Shown: in pieces, positions 52,519-62,052 of the stretch
How the letters are laid out: every line of letters begins with the position of its first letter
How positions within the stretch are numbered: position 1 is the first letter of the stretch
DNA from: Marinilabilia salmonicolor
GTDB lineage: Bacteria; Bacteroidota; Bacteroidia; Bacteroidales; Marinilabiliaceae
Direction of reading: 5' to 3'
DNA length: 64,000 nt
Assembly (NCBI RefSeq): GCF_003003035.1
Contig: NZ_PVTS01000001.1
Span: forward strand, 355,939 to 419,938
Notes under the pieces: model-generated
Database searches by the model: none
What the model saw: the letters and a program-made list of their open reading frames with translations, nothing else
What the model was told of the DNA's origin: nothing
Translations under genes and position numbers: made by a program

Positions 52519-55500
52519 TGATCTCGTTCAGCTTATTAAGTAAATTGGTAATGCCTTTTATGTTTTTTATGGTGAGTACCAGTTTTTCATTCTTTTGTTG
52601 CATTTGAACTTCTCTGGGGTGTTGTTGTATCCATTGAAGAACCTTGCCGAATGTCTCTGACTGGTAAAATCCGGATTGCTGATTGTCAATAAAATGTAGT
52701 CGGGCTGTATGGTTTTTAAACAGCAGACGCGTAATGCCCATTGTTTTGGCTTTCATACGTACTCTTACCACATCGAGTAACGATTGTGTGGACTCAGGAA
52801 TTGCTCCGAACCGATCCGTGAGGTTGTTTTCAAATGTTTTAAGTTCTTCTTCTTTTTCAATATTGTCAAGTTCCCGATACAGATCCATACGTTCAGCTGT
52901 ATTGCTGACGTAGTCTTCCGGAATTCTTACTGCCTCATCAGTTTCAATCTGACAATCGCGAGTGTAGGCGGTTGTTTCATCCCCCGGTTTTGGTTCATCT
53001 TTGAAGAGTTCAGGGAACTCATCTTCACGGAGCTCCAGCATCGCTTCCTGCAAAATTCGTTGATAGGTTTCGTAACCTATGTCGGCAATGTATCCACTCT
53101 GCTCGGCCCCCAGCATATTTCCGGCACCCCGGATGTCCAGATCCTGCATGGCAATATTGAAGCCGCTTCCCAGTTCCGAAAACTCTTCTATGATGTGCAG
53201 TCGGCGTCGTGCATCCTGCGTAAGGGTTGATGATGGGGGAGCCAGCAGGTAACAAAAAGCTTTTTTATTGGAACGTCCTACCCGTCCGCGCAACTGGTGT
53301 AATTCGCTCAGTCCGAAATGGTGCGCATTGTTTATAATAATGGTGTTGGCATTGGCAATGTCCAGTCCCGATTCAATAATGGTAGTGGCAATCAATACAT
53401 CATATTCACCTTCGATGAACTCCATCATAATCTTTTCCAGCTTGGCGCCTTCCATCTGTCCATGTGCTACCACGGTTTTTACCTCCGGCATCCACTGATT
53501 GATGGCTTTCTCCATCTCATATATGTTATGGACGCGGTTGTTGATGAAGAAGACCTGACCGTTTCGTTCCAGTTCGTAAGAGATGGCCTCGCGGATGATG
53601 GCTTCATTGAATGTGTGAAGTTCCGTAATAATCGGATGTCTGTTGGGAGGGGCTGTGTTCAGAATGGATAAATCACGGGCTCCCATCAGTGAGAATTGTA
53701 AGGTGCGGGGTATTGGCGTGGCCGTCAGTGTCAGGGTGTCCACGTTTACCTTGATGCGTTTGAGTTTTTCCTTTACGGCAACACCGAAGCGCTGCTCTTC
53801 ATCAATAATCAGCAACCCCAGATCTTTAAATTCCACGTCTTTACCAACAAGACGGTGCGTCCCGATGACGATGTCAACTTTTCCTTCTTTGACCTCCCTG
53901 ACAACCCTTTTGGTAGAGGATGTTTTTCTCAAACGACTTACATATTCTATATTACAGGGGAAATCTTTCAATCTTTCCCTGAAGGTGTGGTAGTGCTGAA
54001 GCGCCAGAATGGTGGTGGGAACGAGTACCGCCACTTGCTTATTATCGGTTACGGCTTTAAATGCAGCTCTTACTGCCAGCTCCGTTTTTCCAAAGCCCAC
54101 ATCACCGCACACAAGTCTGTCCATGGGAGTTTTCTCTTCCATGTCTCCTTTGATGGCTTGTGTTGCCTTATTCTGGTCGGGTGTGTCTTCATAAATAAAG
54201 GAAGCCTCCAGTTCTTTTTGCATGAAATTGTCGGCTGAAAAAGAAAAGCCGGGTTGCGCTTTTCGTGCAGCATACAGAGCAATGAGCTCTCTGGCAATAT
54301 CCTTGACTTTTTTCTTGGTCTTATCTTTTACCCTTTGCCATGCCCCGGTTCCCAGTTTGTTGATTTTGGGTGGTTCTCCGTCTTTTCCTTTGAATTTACT
54401 GATGCGGTGCAACGAATGGATGTTCACGAGGATTACATCATTGTCTCTGTAAATCAACTTGATGGCTTCCTGCTGTTGCCCGTTTACTTCAGAAGACACC
54501 AGCCCTCCGAATCTGCCTACTCCATGATCGATGTGCACCACATAGTCTCCCGGGTTTAGTCGGGTAAGTTCCTTTATGGAGAGCGACTGCCGGGCAGCTC
54601 TGACTTTATCCGTGCGAAGCGAAAATTTGTGATAGCGGTCAAATATCTGGTGGTCTGTATAGACACAAAGTTTCAATTCATGATCGATAAAACCCTCGTG
54701 CAATGCATGATTGATCTCTTCGTACCTGAGGGATTTCCCACGGTCTTCAAAAATCTGGCGCAAACGATCCAGCTGCCGCGGGTTGTCCGATAAAATTAAG
54801 ATTCGGTAACCTTCGCCTTGTTTGGAAAGGATGTCTTTTTCCAAAAGGTCAAAGTTTTTCTTAAAAACCGGTTGTGGTGAGGTCTGAAATTCAATTACGG
54901 GGCCGGTTATGTCTTTGCTGTGGATGCTTCCCCAGTTGATAACCGGAAAGTCTTCAAGAGCGGACCTTAACTCCTTTGGGGATACTAAATTTTCGGGAGA
55001 AGGAAGTCCTGAAACTTCCTCAGCTTTATCCTTCTGGTGGTATTTTGTTTCTACTTTTTTGAATATGGTTTCGGTTTTCTGGAAGACCTGTCGGGGAGAT
55101 TGAATCCAGATTTTTGTCTCTTTATCAAGAAATGCGGGGAGGGTAATGTATTCTTTTCCGTCCCCGATTTTCCCCAAGTCGGGAAGCAAGGTAACCTGAC
55201 TCAACGCCTTTTTTGAAAGCTGGTTTTCTATGTCAAATGTTCTGATACTCTCTACTTCGTCTCCGAAAAAATCTACTCTGACAGGGTCTTCATTTGAGAA
55301 TGAGAAGATATCAATAATGGAACCGCGCAATGAATATTGACCGGGTTCATAAACAAAATCCACGCGTTGGAAGGATAACTCCTGCAGAAAATCTTCCACA
55401 AAAGAGGGATCCAGACTGTCTCCTGTTTTGATGGTCATGGATTGTCCGGTAAGGTCGGTGCGTGTGGGAACCTTTTCCATCAAGGCTTCCGAGTGAGTAA

Positions 55501-55858
55501 CAATTAATGTATAACAGTCCGGGTTTTGAAGTTGCTCCAGAGCCTCAGTTCTCAGAATGGTATTGTTGCTGTCGGGCTGGCCAAATTCAGGAGAACGTTT
55601 GTAGGTGGAGGGGAGGAAAAAAATCCTCTCTTCTCCTGAAAGTTGTACCAGATCGTGATAGAAATAAGCTGCTTCTTCTTTGTCTTCCAGAATGAAAAGA
55701 TGTTTGCTTTTGTCGCTTGCAGCAGCTGCCAAAAGTGCAGCAGAAGACCCGGAGAGTCCCTTGAGTGTCAGATTTCCGTCAGGCGATTGTGTCCATTTTT
55801 TTATTTCTTGAAGACTGGTATGATTGCCGAATATTGCGGGTAATGTACTTATTTCCAC
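52499..55858 (-). CDS. mfd: Transcription-repair coupling factor
   Basis: A 1119-residue ATP-dependent translocase that removes stalled RNA polymerase and recruits UvrA. Domains in order: a UvrB-like N-terminal module (about 1-330), the CarD-like RNA-polymerase-interaction domain (LNPGDYVVHIDHGVGRFGGL, near residue 430), then the helicase. Walker A is GDVGFGKTELAV, the Walker B box LLIIDEEQRFGV, with TATPIPRTLQFSLMGARDLS and ATTIIESGLDIANANT. A C-terminal TRCF domain closes the protein. Length is normal (E. coli 1148). Confidence 0.97.
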   Translation of the reverse strand: MEISTLPAIFGNHTSLQEIKKWTQSPDGNLTLKGLSGSSAALLAAAASDKSKHLFILEDKEEAAYFYHDLVQLSGEERIFFLPSTYKRSPEFGQPDSNNTILRTEALEQLQNPDCYTLIVTHSEALMEKVPTRTDLTGQSMTIKTGDSLDPSFVEDFLQELSFQRVDFVYEPGQYSLRGSIIDIFSFSNEDPVRVDFFGDEVESIRTFDIENQLSKKALSQVTLLPDLGKIGDGKEYITLPAFLDKETKIWIQSPRQVFQKTETIFKKVETKYHQKDKAEEVSGLPSPENLVSPKELRSALEDFPVINWGSIHSKDITGPVIEFQTSPQPVFKKNFDLLEKDILSKQGEGYRILILSDNPRQLDRLRQIFEDRGKSLRYEEINHALHEGFIDHELKLCVYTDHQIFDRYHKFSLRTDKVRAARQSLSIKELTRLNPGDYVVHIDHGVGRFGGLVSSEVNGQQQEAIKLIYRDNDVILVNIHSLHRISKFKGKDGEPPKINKLGTGAWQRVKDKTKKKVKDIARELIALYAARKAQPGFSFSADNFMQKELEASFIYEDTPDQNKATQAIKGDMEEKTPMDRLVCGDVGFGKTELAVRAAFKAVTDNKQVAVLVPTTILALQHYHTFRERLKDFPCNIEYVSRLRKTSSTKRVVREVKEGKVDIVIGTHRLVGKDVEFKDLGLLIIDEEQRFGVAVKEKLKRIKVNVDTLTLTATPIPRTLQFSLMGARDLSILNTAPPNRHPIITELHTFNEAIIREAISYELERNGQVFFINNRVHNIYEMEKAINQWMPEVKTVVAHGQMEGAKLEKIMMEFIEGEYDVLIATTIIESGLDIANANTIIINNAHHFGLSELHQLRGRVGRSNKKAFCYLLAPPSSTLTQDARRRLHIIEEFSELGSGFNIAMQDLDIRGAGNMLGAEQSGYIADIGYETYQRILQEAMLELREDEFPELFKDEPKPGDETTAYTRDCQIETDEAVRIPEDYVSNTAERMDLYRELDNIEKEEELKTFENNLTDRFGAIPESTQSLLDVVRVRMKAKTMGITRLLFKNHTARLHFIDNQQSGFYQSETFGKVLQWIQQHPREVQMQQKNEKLVLTIKNIKGITNLLNKLNEITTPSAP

Positions 55859-55875
55859 GTGTTGTATTTTTATTG

Positions 55876-55883
55876 CAAAAGTA
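55876..55883 (-). promoter_or_regulatory. -7 box TACTTTTG for mfd
   Basis: A full match to TAnnTTTG on the minus strand, 18 bp upstream of the mfd ATG. No clear -33 box. Confidence 0.5.
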
Positions 55884-56041
55884 GAAACTATTCAATTAAT
55901 TCACTACTGACTTGTGAAAAATTGAGATTGCATATCTACTCTGGCCGGTAATAAATGCGATTCCCTGAGGCGTTACTCTGCCCTCAACCCTCAATATCCT
56001 GCAAAAGCCTGTCATTGGTAGTTCGCATCTCAATTAAATTT

Positions 56042-56158
56042 TGAGGCATAATGGGAATATTACAGATAGGGGAGGTCCCCGAATGGGGCCAATTGTTAAT
56101 CGTCTGATTTTTAGCTCATTGCAAAAATCTATTGTTGTTAACGTAGTGAAGCAATCTC
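56042..56158 (+). repeat. Dispersed repeat R4, copy b
   Basis: GAGGCATAATG, GGTCCCCGAATGGGGCCAA and ATTGCAAAAATCT ... GAAGCAATCTC recur in the order found at 9419-9610. The hairpin of copy a (9475-9501) is missing here. It lies between mfd and the aspartate kinase operator. Confidence 0.6.
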
Positions 56159-56204
56159 AATTTTTTAACCGGACACCAATATTTTCAAATAAAAGTTTTC
56201 ACAG

Positions 56205-56231
56205 ATCATTGTGAAATTTTTTCACAATGAT
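56205..56231. promoter_or_regulatory. Operator-like palindrome upstream of aspartate kinase
   Basis: ATCATTGTGAAA and TTTCACAATGAT are perfect 12-bp arms around TTT. The site ends 19 bp before the candidate -7 box TATCTTTA (56251-56258), so it covers the -33 region. No T-tract fits a terminator role after the arms. This looks like a dimeric regulator binding site; the regulator is unknown. Confidence 0.6.
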
Positions 56232-56250
56232 TTCTTTTGCTGCCCTAAAT

Positions 56251-56258
56251 TATCTTTA
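56251..56258 (+). promoter_or_regulatory. -7 box TATCTTTA for aspartate kinase
   Basis: One mismatch from TAnnTTTG, 61 bp upstream of the ATG and directly behind the palindrome at 56205-56231. Confidence 0.4.
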
Positions 56259-56319
56259 CTTTTATCCACCCCGAATGGGTAATGAGAATCTTTTATAAAT
56301 ATTTAATCAGAAAGCATCA

Positions 56320-57576
56320 ATGCAGGTATCAAAATTTGGTGGTGCTTCAGTGAAAAATGCTGAAGCGGTAAAGAATCTTCTTGAAATAGTAAATCATCTG
56401 GACAAATCTCAGGTCATTGTTGTTTCCGCCATGGGGAAGATGACCAATGCTTTTGAAACTTTGATTCAGTATTATTTCTCAGGAGAAAAAGAGGAATGCA
56501 AGGCTCAATTGAAATTTATTAAAGAGTTTCATAACAATATTATCCTCGATTTGTTTGGTGATCTTCAGCATCCGATGCTTTCAGCTTTTTGGGAGTGCGT
56601 GCGACAGTTGGAGGTTAAGCTGGAACAATTGCCCTCCATGCATTTCGATTACGAATATGATCAGGTTGTCTCTTTTGGGGAAATTTTTTCCACACACATT
56701 ATAAGTGCATTCCTGAATACATCGGGTGTTAATAATAAATGGGTGGATGTCCGGCATGTACTGAAAACCGATGACCTTTATCGGGATGCCAATGTGGATT
56801 GGCTAATGACGGAGGAGTTGATGGAGCGGACTTTTTCATTCACGGAGACCTCTCTTTATCTGACACAGGGCTTCCTGGGCGGCACATTCAGCAATATCTC
56901 CACAACGCTGGGACGTGAGGGATCCGATTATACAGCAGCCATTATCGGGTATGTGTTAAATGCTGAAAGGGTAACTGTATGGAAAGATGTTCCCGGTATC
57001 CTCAATGCTGATCCGCGAATTTTTCCTGATGCTCAAAAAATTGACAGCCTGTCGTATGCCGAAACCATCGAATTGTCCTATTACGGTGCTCAGGTAATTC
57101 ATCCCAAAACATTAAAACCTCTGCAGAATAAACAGATTCCCTTGTATGTAAAATCATTTTTGGATAGAGAATTGCCCGGAACGGTCATTCGTCAGGAGAG
57201 TCCAAAAATCCCTGTTCCTGTTTTTATCCTGAAGAAAGATCAGGTGTTACTGACTTTGTCTCCCCGGGATTTCTCGTTTATCACAGAGGAGAATCTGAGC
57301 AGAATTCTGGCACTTTTTAGTCAGAATCATGTGCGCATAAACCTGCTGCAAACCTCAGCTCTTAACTTTACGGTTTGTGTGGATCGCAAAGACAGTTTTG
57401 TAAAAATGGTGGAACAACTAAAGGAGTTTTACAGTGTCAGGTACAACGATCAGGTGGAGTTGCTGACTATCAGGCATTACAATCAGGAGGTGATTGATGA
57501 AAAACTAAAAGACCGGGTTGTGATTGACTCGCAGGTGACCCGCAAAAATGCACGTTTTGTTCTCCAGAGTTCTTAA
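56320..57576 (+). CDS. Aspartate kinase
   Basis: A 418-residue aspartokinase that makes aspartyl phosphate for lysine (and diaminopimelate), threonine and methionine. The kinase domain begins MQVSKFGGASVKNAEAVKNL, close to the KFGGTSV signature (Thr to Ala). It continues with VVSAMGKMTNAFE, FLGGTFSNISTTLGREGSDY (substrate loop) and VTVWKDVPGILNADPRIFPD. The C-terminal part (ILKKDQVLLTLSPRDFSFIT ...) is a regulatory region with ACT-like elements. The gene stands alone behind an operator-like palindrome. Which end-product controls it is not known. Confidence 0.92.
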   Translation: MQVSKFGGASVKNAEAVKNLLEIVNHLDKSQVIVVSAMGKMTNAFETLIQYYFSGEKEECKAQLKFIKEFHNNIILDLFGDLQHPMLSAFWECVRQLEVKLEQLPSMHFDYEYDQVVSFGEIFSTHIISAFLNTSGVNNKWVDVRHVLKTDDLYRDANVDWLMTEELMERTFSFTETSLYLTQGFLGGTFSNISTTLGREGSDYTAAIIGYVLNAERVTVWKDVPGILNADPRIFPDAQKIDSLSYAETIELSYYGAQVIHPKTLKPLQNKQIPLYVKSFLDRELPGTVIRQESPKIPVPVFILKKDQVLLTLSPRDFSFITEENLSRILALFSQNHVRINLLQTSALNFTVCVDRKDSFVKMVEQLKEFYSVRYNDQVELLTIRHYNQEVIDEKLKDRVVIDSQVTRKNARFVLQSS

Positions 57577-57656
57577 CCTGGTTTATTCATCGCGGTGGCT
57601 GTAATCCGACACGGAATCTACTAGTGTAAAGATCTATTATTTCTCAAACTAATTTT

Positions 57657-57725
57657 TGTGCTATTTTAATTTGCCTGCGTTAAGCTTTTTTGCCGTAGTT
57701 CACTATGGCTGTAATTATGCCATGC
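57657..57725 (-). repeat. Dispersed repeat R5, copy b (inverted relative to copy a)
   Basis: The minus strand reads CATAGTGAACTACGGCAAAA, AAGCTTAACGCAGG and TAGCACA, matching 9650-9720 on the plus strand. It is followed at about 30 bp by R6b. Confidence 0.7.
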
Positions 57726-57754
57726 TCACTTCATTCAAAGTGCAAGGTTTTTTA

Positions 57755-57876
57755 AGTATCAGGCAAAATTTTCTTTTGGATGGCTTTTGTGTTAATATTT
57801 TTTCTTCTGCCTTCTGCTTCTTAAACTTCTGCCTGTAGGTCACTAACCTCCAACTTCTAAAAATCTAACGAACTAT
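57755..57876 (+). repeat. Dispersed repeat R6, copy b
   Basis: AATATTTTTTCTTCTGCCTT, CTTAAACTTCTGCCTG and GGTCACTAACCTC match 9813-9937 in the same orientation. It abuts the stop of the convergent pncA gene. Confidence 0.7.
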
Positions 57877-57889
57877 TGATATTTTTGTA

Positions 57890-58513
57890 TTACATGAAAT
57901 CTTCAACCTGTTCTGATGAAATCAGGTTCGCACCTTTTTGTTCCATATCCTTCAGTGCTTTTTCTGTATCACCGGGATTCATATTAACACCTTTGGTGGC
58001 ATCGGTAATCAGAAAGGTCTCATAACCCAGCTTCAGTGCATCGTTTATTGTAAACCAAACACAAACATCTGCTGCAAGCCCTGTGATAAAAAGGCGTTTT
58101 ACTCCTTTTTTCCGGAGGTATTGGTGCAGTTCAGTCTCTATTTTATGGCCGTTGTCGAAAAAAGCGCTGTAAGAATCCACCTCCGGGTTGGAGCCTTTGA
58201 AAATGATCTTGTGAATAAGGGATTGGTTAAGCAAGGAAGATAGCTCAGCCCCCGGACTGCCCTGAATGCAGTGGTCCGGCCAGAGAATCTGATCCAGCCC
58301 GTTGAGTACGGTGTTGTCTCCCGGTTTTTTCCCCGGATGGTTGGAGGCAAAACTTCCATGGTTGGCAGGATGCCAGTCTCGTGAGGCAATAATCAGGTTG
58401 AATTTCTTTTGGAGATCATTGATTACAGGTATTATTTGGTTTCCCTGAGAAACTGCAAGGTTGCCTCCGGGAAGAAAGTCATTTTGAACATCTACTATCA
58501 GTAATGCATTCAT
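57890..58513 (-). CDS. pncA: Nicotinamidase / pyrazinamidase
   Basis: A 207-residue isochorismatase-fold hydrolase that converts nicotinamide to nicotinate for NAD salvage. The catalytic Asp is in LLIVDVQNDFLPGGNLAV. The metal ligands are seen in SRDWHPANHGSFASNHPG, and the catalytic Cys in TGLAADVCVWFTINDAL. It acts directly upstream of the pncB step, and pncB lies next to it on the same strand, although 208 bp apart. Confidence 0.95.
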   Translation of the reverse strand: MNALLIVDVQNDFLPGGNLAVSQGNQIIPVINDLQKKFNLIIASRDWHPANHGSFASNHPGKKPGDNTVLNGLDQILWPDHCIQGSPGAELSSLLNQSLIHKIIFKGSNPEVDSYSAFFDNGHKIETELHQYLRKKGVKRLFITGLAADVCVWFTINDALKLGYETFLITDATKGVNMNPGDTEKALKDMEQKGANLISSEQVEDFM

Positions 58514-58721
58514 GGCAAGACCTTTTTTATCCTGATTAATTCATAAATTTTTTTAATGAGATGCTCAAATAGCAAGAAATCCAATCAACCGCAGATAAAA
58601 TTAATGAAGGGAATAATGATTATTTTCCAATCAATTTTATTGAGGACGATTGTAGTTCGCAGTTAGTTGAGCATCGTAATAAATTATTTGTGAAATATTC
58701 AGGTTAGGATTAGAGGTAGTT

Positions 58722-60200
58722 TTACCCCTGCTTATCCTGTTTATATTTCACGATTAATTCCAGTCTTCTGTTGTAAAGTGTTTCCTCAATTCCTACAGGA
58801 TATATGTGCGGGTTTACAAATCGTTTGATACTTTTATCTAACAAATCAAGTTGTTGTGATGTTCGTTGTTGCAGTTTTAAAATTGGCTCTTGCTGATATA
58901 CGCATTTCCCTTTCTTCAGCACCGGAACCAGCAAGTCCTCGCAGGAAAGACTTGCCTTATCCAGAATCTTTGTGCGGGTCGGATCTGAAGGGTCTATCAT
59001 TTTCACAGGGCCGGAGAGGTCTTTTCGCTGATCATAAATCATATCACCGGCCATAACTCCATTCCGGTAAAATCTTTTGACTTGTTGAATTCCCGGGATA
59101 TTGACCTTGATGGATTGTTCGGATAGCTTAATGCGGTCGAGCCATTCTCCGGTTTTAGTCTCTATAGCCGCGAGCTTATAGACACCTCCGAGTGCCGGTT
59201 GATCAAAAGCGGTAACGAGCTTCGTGCCGATGCCCCACGAATCAATGGCTGCTTCCTGTTGCTTCAGGCTTGAAATCAGATATTCATCCAGGTCATTGCT
59301 GGCTACAATCTTCATATGCTGCAGTCCGGCTTCGTTCAACTTTTTTCTTGCCAGTTGACTCAAATAAGCCAGGTCGCCTGAGTCCAGTCTGATGCCTTTA
59401 ATCCGGTATCCTTGAGCTTCTACCTTTTTTGCCGCTTCAATGGCATTGTCTATTCCTTTAGGGGTATTATAGGTATCCACCAAAAAAATGGTGTTGGTGG
59501 GCAATGCGGCGGCAAAAGCATCGAAAGCTGCCGGTTCATCCTCAAACGCCTGAACCCAGCTGTGTGCATGGGTGCCCAGAGCCGGAATGCCCAGGTGATA
59601 TGCCGCCAAAACATTGGAGGTTCCGGAGCATCCTCCGATAAATGCCGCTCTGGTGGCAGAGATAGACCCGTCTATGCCCTGTGCTCTTCTGAGACCAAAC
59701 TCCATGACTGGTTCCCCTTTGGCAGCAAGGTTGATTCTGGCCGACTTTGTGGCGATGAGCGTCTGAAAGTTGATGATGTTTAACAGGGCGGACTCGATTA
59801 ATTGACATTGCAAAATGGGCCCTTTTACACGGATGAGCGGTTCATTTGGAAATACAACTGTTCCTTCTTGGATCGCTTCCACATCGCAATCAAACTCCAT
59901 GGTGGTAAGGTACTCCAGGAACTTTTCATCAAACAATGGCCTGGAATCATTCCCTTTTAAACTCCGGAGATAGTCAATGTCAGCTTGGCAAAAGTGAAAC
60001 CTGTTCAGATAATCTATGGCAGTTTCCAGTCCTGCTGCAATGGTAAAACCTCCGTCAAACGGATTACTTCTGAAAAAAAGATTGAAAACGGCATTTTGCT
60101 CATGCATGTTGTGTTTCCAGAACCCGTAAGCCATTGTGATTTCATAGAAATCGGTCAGTAGAGCAAGGGAAGTAGTATTTTTTGTTTCTGAATAATTCAT
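58722..60200 (-). CDS. pncB: Nicotinate phosphoribosyltransferase
   Basis: A 492-residue type II PRTase-fold enzyme that joins nicotinate and PRPP to nicotinate mononucleotide. LALLTDFYEITMAYGFWKH at the N-terminus, the conserved His region in ALGTHAHSWVQAFEDEPAAF, GYRIKGIRLDSGDLAYLSQL and IDSWGIGTKLVTAFDQPALG are family hallmarks. The next gene upstream ends 3 bp before its ATG, so it is in a pyrC-lipoprotein-pncB operon. pncA is adjacent downstream; together they form a nicotinamide salvage pair. Confidence 0.95.
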   Translation of the reverse strand: MNYSETKNTTSLALLTDFYEITMAYGFWKHNMHEQNAVFNLFFRSNPFDGGFTIAAGLETAIDYLNRFHFCQADIDYLRSLKGNDSRPLFDEKFLEYLTTMEFDCDVEAIQEGTVVFPNEPLIRVKGPILQCQLIESALLNIINFQTLIATKSARINLAAKGEPVMEFGLRRAQGIDGSISATRAAFIGGCSGTSNVLAAYHLGIPALGTHAHSWVQAFEDEPAAFDAFAAALPTNTIFLVDTYNTPKGIDNAIEAAKKVEAQGYRIKGIRLDSGDLAYLSQLARKKLNEAGLQHMKIVASNDLDEYLISSLKQQEAAIDSWGIGTKLVTAFDQPALGGVYKLAAIETKTGEWLDRIKLSEQSIKVNIPGIQQVKRFYRNGVMAGDMIYDQRKDLSGPVKMIDPSDPTRTKILDKASLSCEDLLVPVLKKGKCVYQQEPILKLQQRTSQQLDLLDKSIKRFVNPHIYPVGIEETLYNRRLELIVKYKQDKQG

Positions 60201-60203
60201 AAA

Positions 60204-60698
60204 TTATTGATTCAGCTTTATTACAAATCCCGCCTGATATGCCTGCAGATTACCCTCTCTGTCCAAAACCGGCCACGCAAGAAGAACCGACTGAATATCT
60301 TTAGTCATTGTGCCGGCCTGAGGGTCCACACGCCATGTCTCTTCAAATTGTAATTGTGCAGTTTGCGATCGTTCAAATTTGCCGCTTGATTCCATCTCTT
60401 TTACTTTCTCCACAGAGATAGGTTCCCGGTTGTAGTAGTCCAGTGCCTGGGCTTTTCCTTCATAAACCGCTTCGAAAAGGAGATTGATGAGTTTTTTGTG
60501 TTCCAGATTTCGCAGGCGTGACGAGGCCCATGTATTGGTGGTGTCAAGATTGATGATGTTCACCGGGTAAAGGATGGTGTCGGCAACTATTATTCCTGAA
60601 TTAGCAGAAACAGTCAGGGCTTCTTTTTTTTCGGATTCTGATTGACAGGATAAAATACTAAAAGATAAGAGGATCAAATAAAGGAATTTGTTTAACAT
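60204..60698 (-). CDS. Small lipoprotein of unknown function
   Basis: A 164-residue protein with a lipoprotein signal (MLNKFLYLILLSFSILSCQS, lipobox Cys at residue 18). The mature part contains LDTTNTWASSRLRNLEHKKL, VKEMESSGKFERSQTAQLQF and WPVLDREGNLQAYQAGFVIK. I do not recognise a domain. It is packed between pyrC (4 bp) and pncB (3 bp), so it is expressed with them, but no link to nucleotide metabolism can be read from the sequence. Confidence 0.8.
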   Translation of the reverse strand: MLNKFLYLILLSFSILSCQSESEKKEALTVSANSGIIVADTILYPVNIINLDTTNTWASSRLRNLEHKKLINLLFEAVYEGKAQALDYYNREPISVEKVKEMESSGKFERSQTAQLQFEETWRVDPQAGTMTKDIQSVLLAWPVLDREGNLQAYQAGFVIKLNQ

Positions 60699-60702
60699 AT
60701 TG

Positions 60703-62040
60703 CTATCTTTTAAAGGTTAACATCATACCGTTTTGGTTTCTGTTGATTTTTCCGTTTGAATAAGCCTGATGTCCGTTGACAAACGTATGCGTTATCCGAT
60801 GCGAAAATGTGGTTCCTGAAAAAGGACTCCACCCACATTTATATTGTACTGAGGAATCTTCAACTTTTTCCTTTTTTCCGGGATCGATAATGACCAGATC
60901 GGCAAAGTACCCCTCTTTGATATAACCCCGTTTTTCAACTCCGAAAAGTTCTGCCGGGGCATGACACATTTTTTCCACCACCATCTCTTTGGTGAAAATT
61001 CCTTGTGTTGATAACTCAAACATAGCTTGCAGGGAGTGTTGTACGAGTGGACCTCCCGATGGCGCCTGGAAATAACTGTTGTTTTTTTCTTCCGCGGTAT
61101 GGGGGGCGTGATCGGTGGCCACTACATCCAGAATATTGTTTCGCAGGGCTTCCCTCAATGCTTCCCGGTCCTGAGTGCTTTTGACGGCAGGATTCCATTT
61201 TATCCGGGATCCGAATTTGTCATAATCTTCGTCCGAAAACCAAAGGTGATGTACGCATACCTCTGCGGTTATTCTTTTTTCCCGCAGGGGGAGAGCATTG
61301 GTAAAAAGGGACATCTCCTGTGCCGTTGATAAATGCAGGATGTGCAACCGGGTGTTGAACTTTGATGCAAGTTCTACAGCCATGGAGGAAGATTTGTAGC
61401 AGGCTTCGGCACTTCTGATTTGAGGATGATACCTGAATGGCATTTCTTCCCCGTATTTTTCTTTAAATATTTTGGTGTTGTTCTTGATGGTTGTTTCGTC
61501 TTCACAGTGCGTTGCAATAAGCATGGGGACTTCCCGGAAAATGTTTTCCAACGCTTCTTTTTTATCAACCAGCATATTTCCTGTGGAGGAGCCCATAAAT
61601 ACTTTTACTCCGCAGACAGTGGCCGGATCTGCTTTTAAGACTTCCTTCAAATTGTCGTTGGTTGCTCCCATATAAAAAGAGTAATTGGCAACGGAGCGTT
61701 CTTCTCCTATCCGGAACTTCTTTTTGAGCGCTTCTATGGTGGTGGTTTGCGGATTGGTGTTGGGCATCTCCATGAATGAGGTAACTCCGCCCGCTACCGC
61801 GGCCCCCGATTCTGTGTAAATGTCGGCTTTGTGTGTGAGGCCCGGTTCTCTGAAATGCACCTGGTCATCAATGACTCCGGGAATAAGGTAACATCCTTCT
61901 GCATCTATGGTTTTGTCGGCTTCAGGAAGCAGGTCTCCTTTTCGGAAGATTTTTTCAATCAGACGGTCGTTGATTAGGACACTTCCTTCAAAGGAATTCC
62001 CCTGATTGATAATGGTTGCATTTTTTATGAGTGTTTTCAT
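60703..62040 (-). CDS. pyrC: Dihydroorotase (Bacteroidota type)
   Basis: A 445-residue amidohydrolase that closes carbamoyl-aspartate to dihydroorotate in pyrimidine synthesis. PGVIDDQVHFREPGLTHKAD carries the first metal site, although the usual HxH is QxH here. MEMPNTNPQTTT, the lysine in CGVKVFMGSSTGN (carbamylated in family members), ATHCEDE, LHILHLSTAQEM and the catalytic Asp in VVATDHAPHT are present. It is the first gene of the pyrC-lipoprotein-pncB operon. Allantoinase or hydantoinase is less likely from the overall pattern. Confidence 0.9.
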   Translation of the reverse strand: MKTLIKNATIINQGNSFEGSVLINDRLIEKIFRKGDLLPEADKTIDAEGCYLIPGVIDDQVHFREPGLTHKADIYTESGAAVAGGVTSFMEMPNTNPQTTTIEALKKKFRIGEERSVANYSFYMGATNDNLKEVLKADPATVCGVKVFMGSSTGNMLVDKKEALENIFREVPMLIATHCEDETTIKNNTKIFKEKYGEEMPFRYHPQIRSAEACYKSSSMAVELASKFNTRLHILHLSTAQEMSLFTNALPLREKRITAEVCVHHLWFSDEDYDKFGSRIKWNPAVKSTQDREALREALRNNILDVVATDHAPHTAEEKNNSYFQAPSGGPLVQHSLQAMFELSTQGIFTKEMVVEKMCHAPAELFGVEKRGYIKEGYFADLVIIDPGKKEKVEDSSVQYKCGWSPFSGTTFSHRITHTFVNGHQAYSNGKINRNQNGMMLTFKR

Positions 62041-62052
62041 CAGTATATAATT

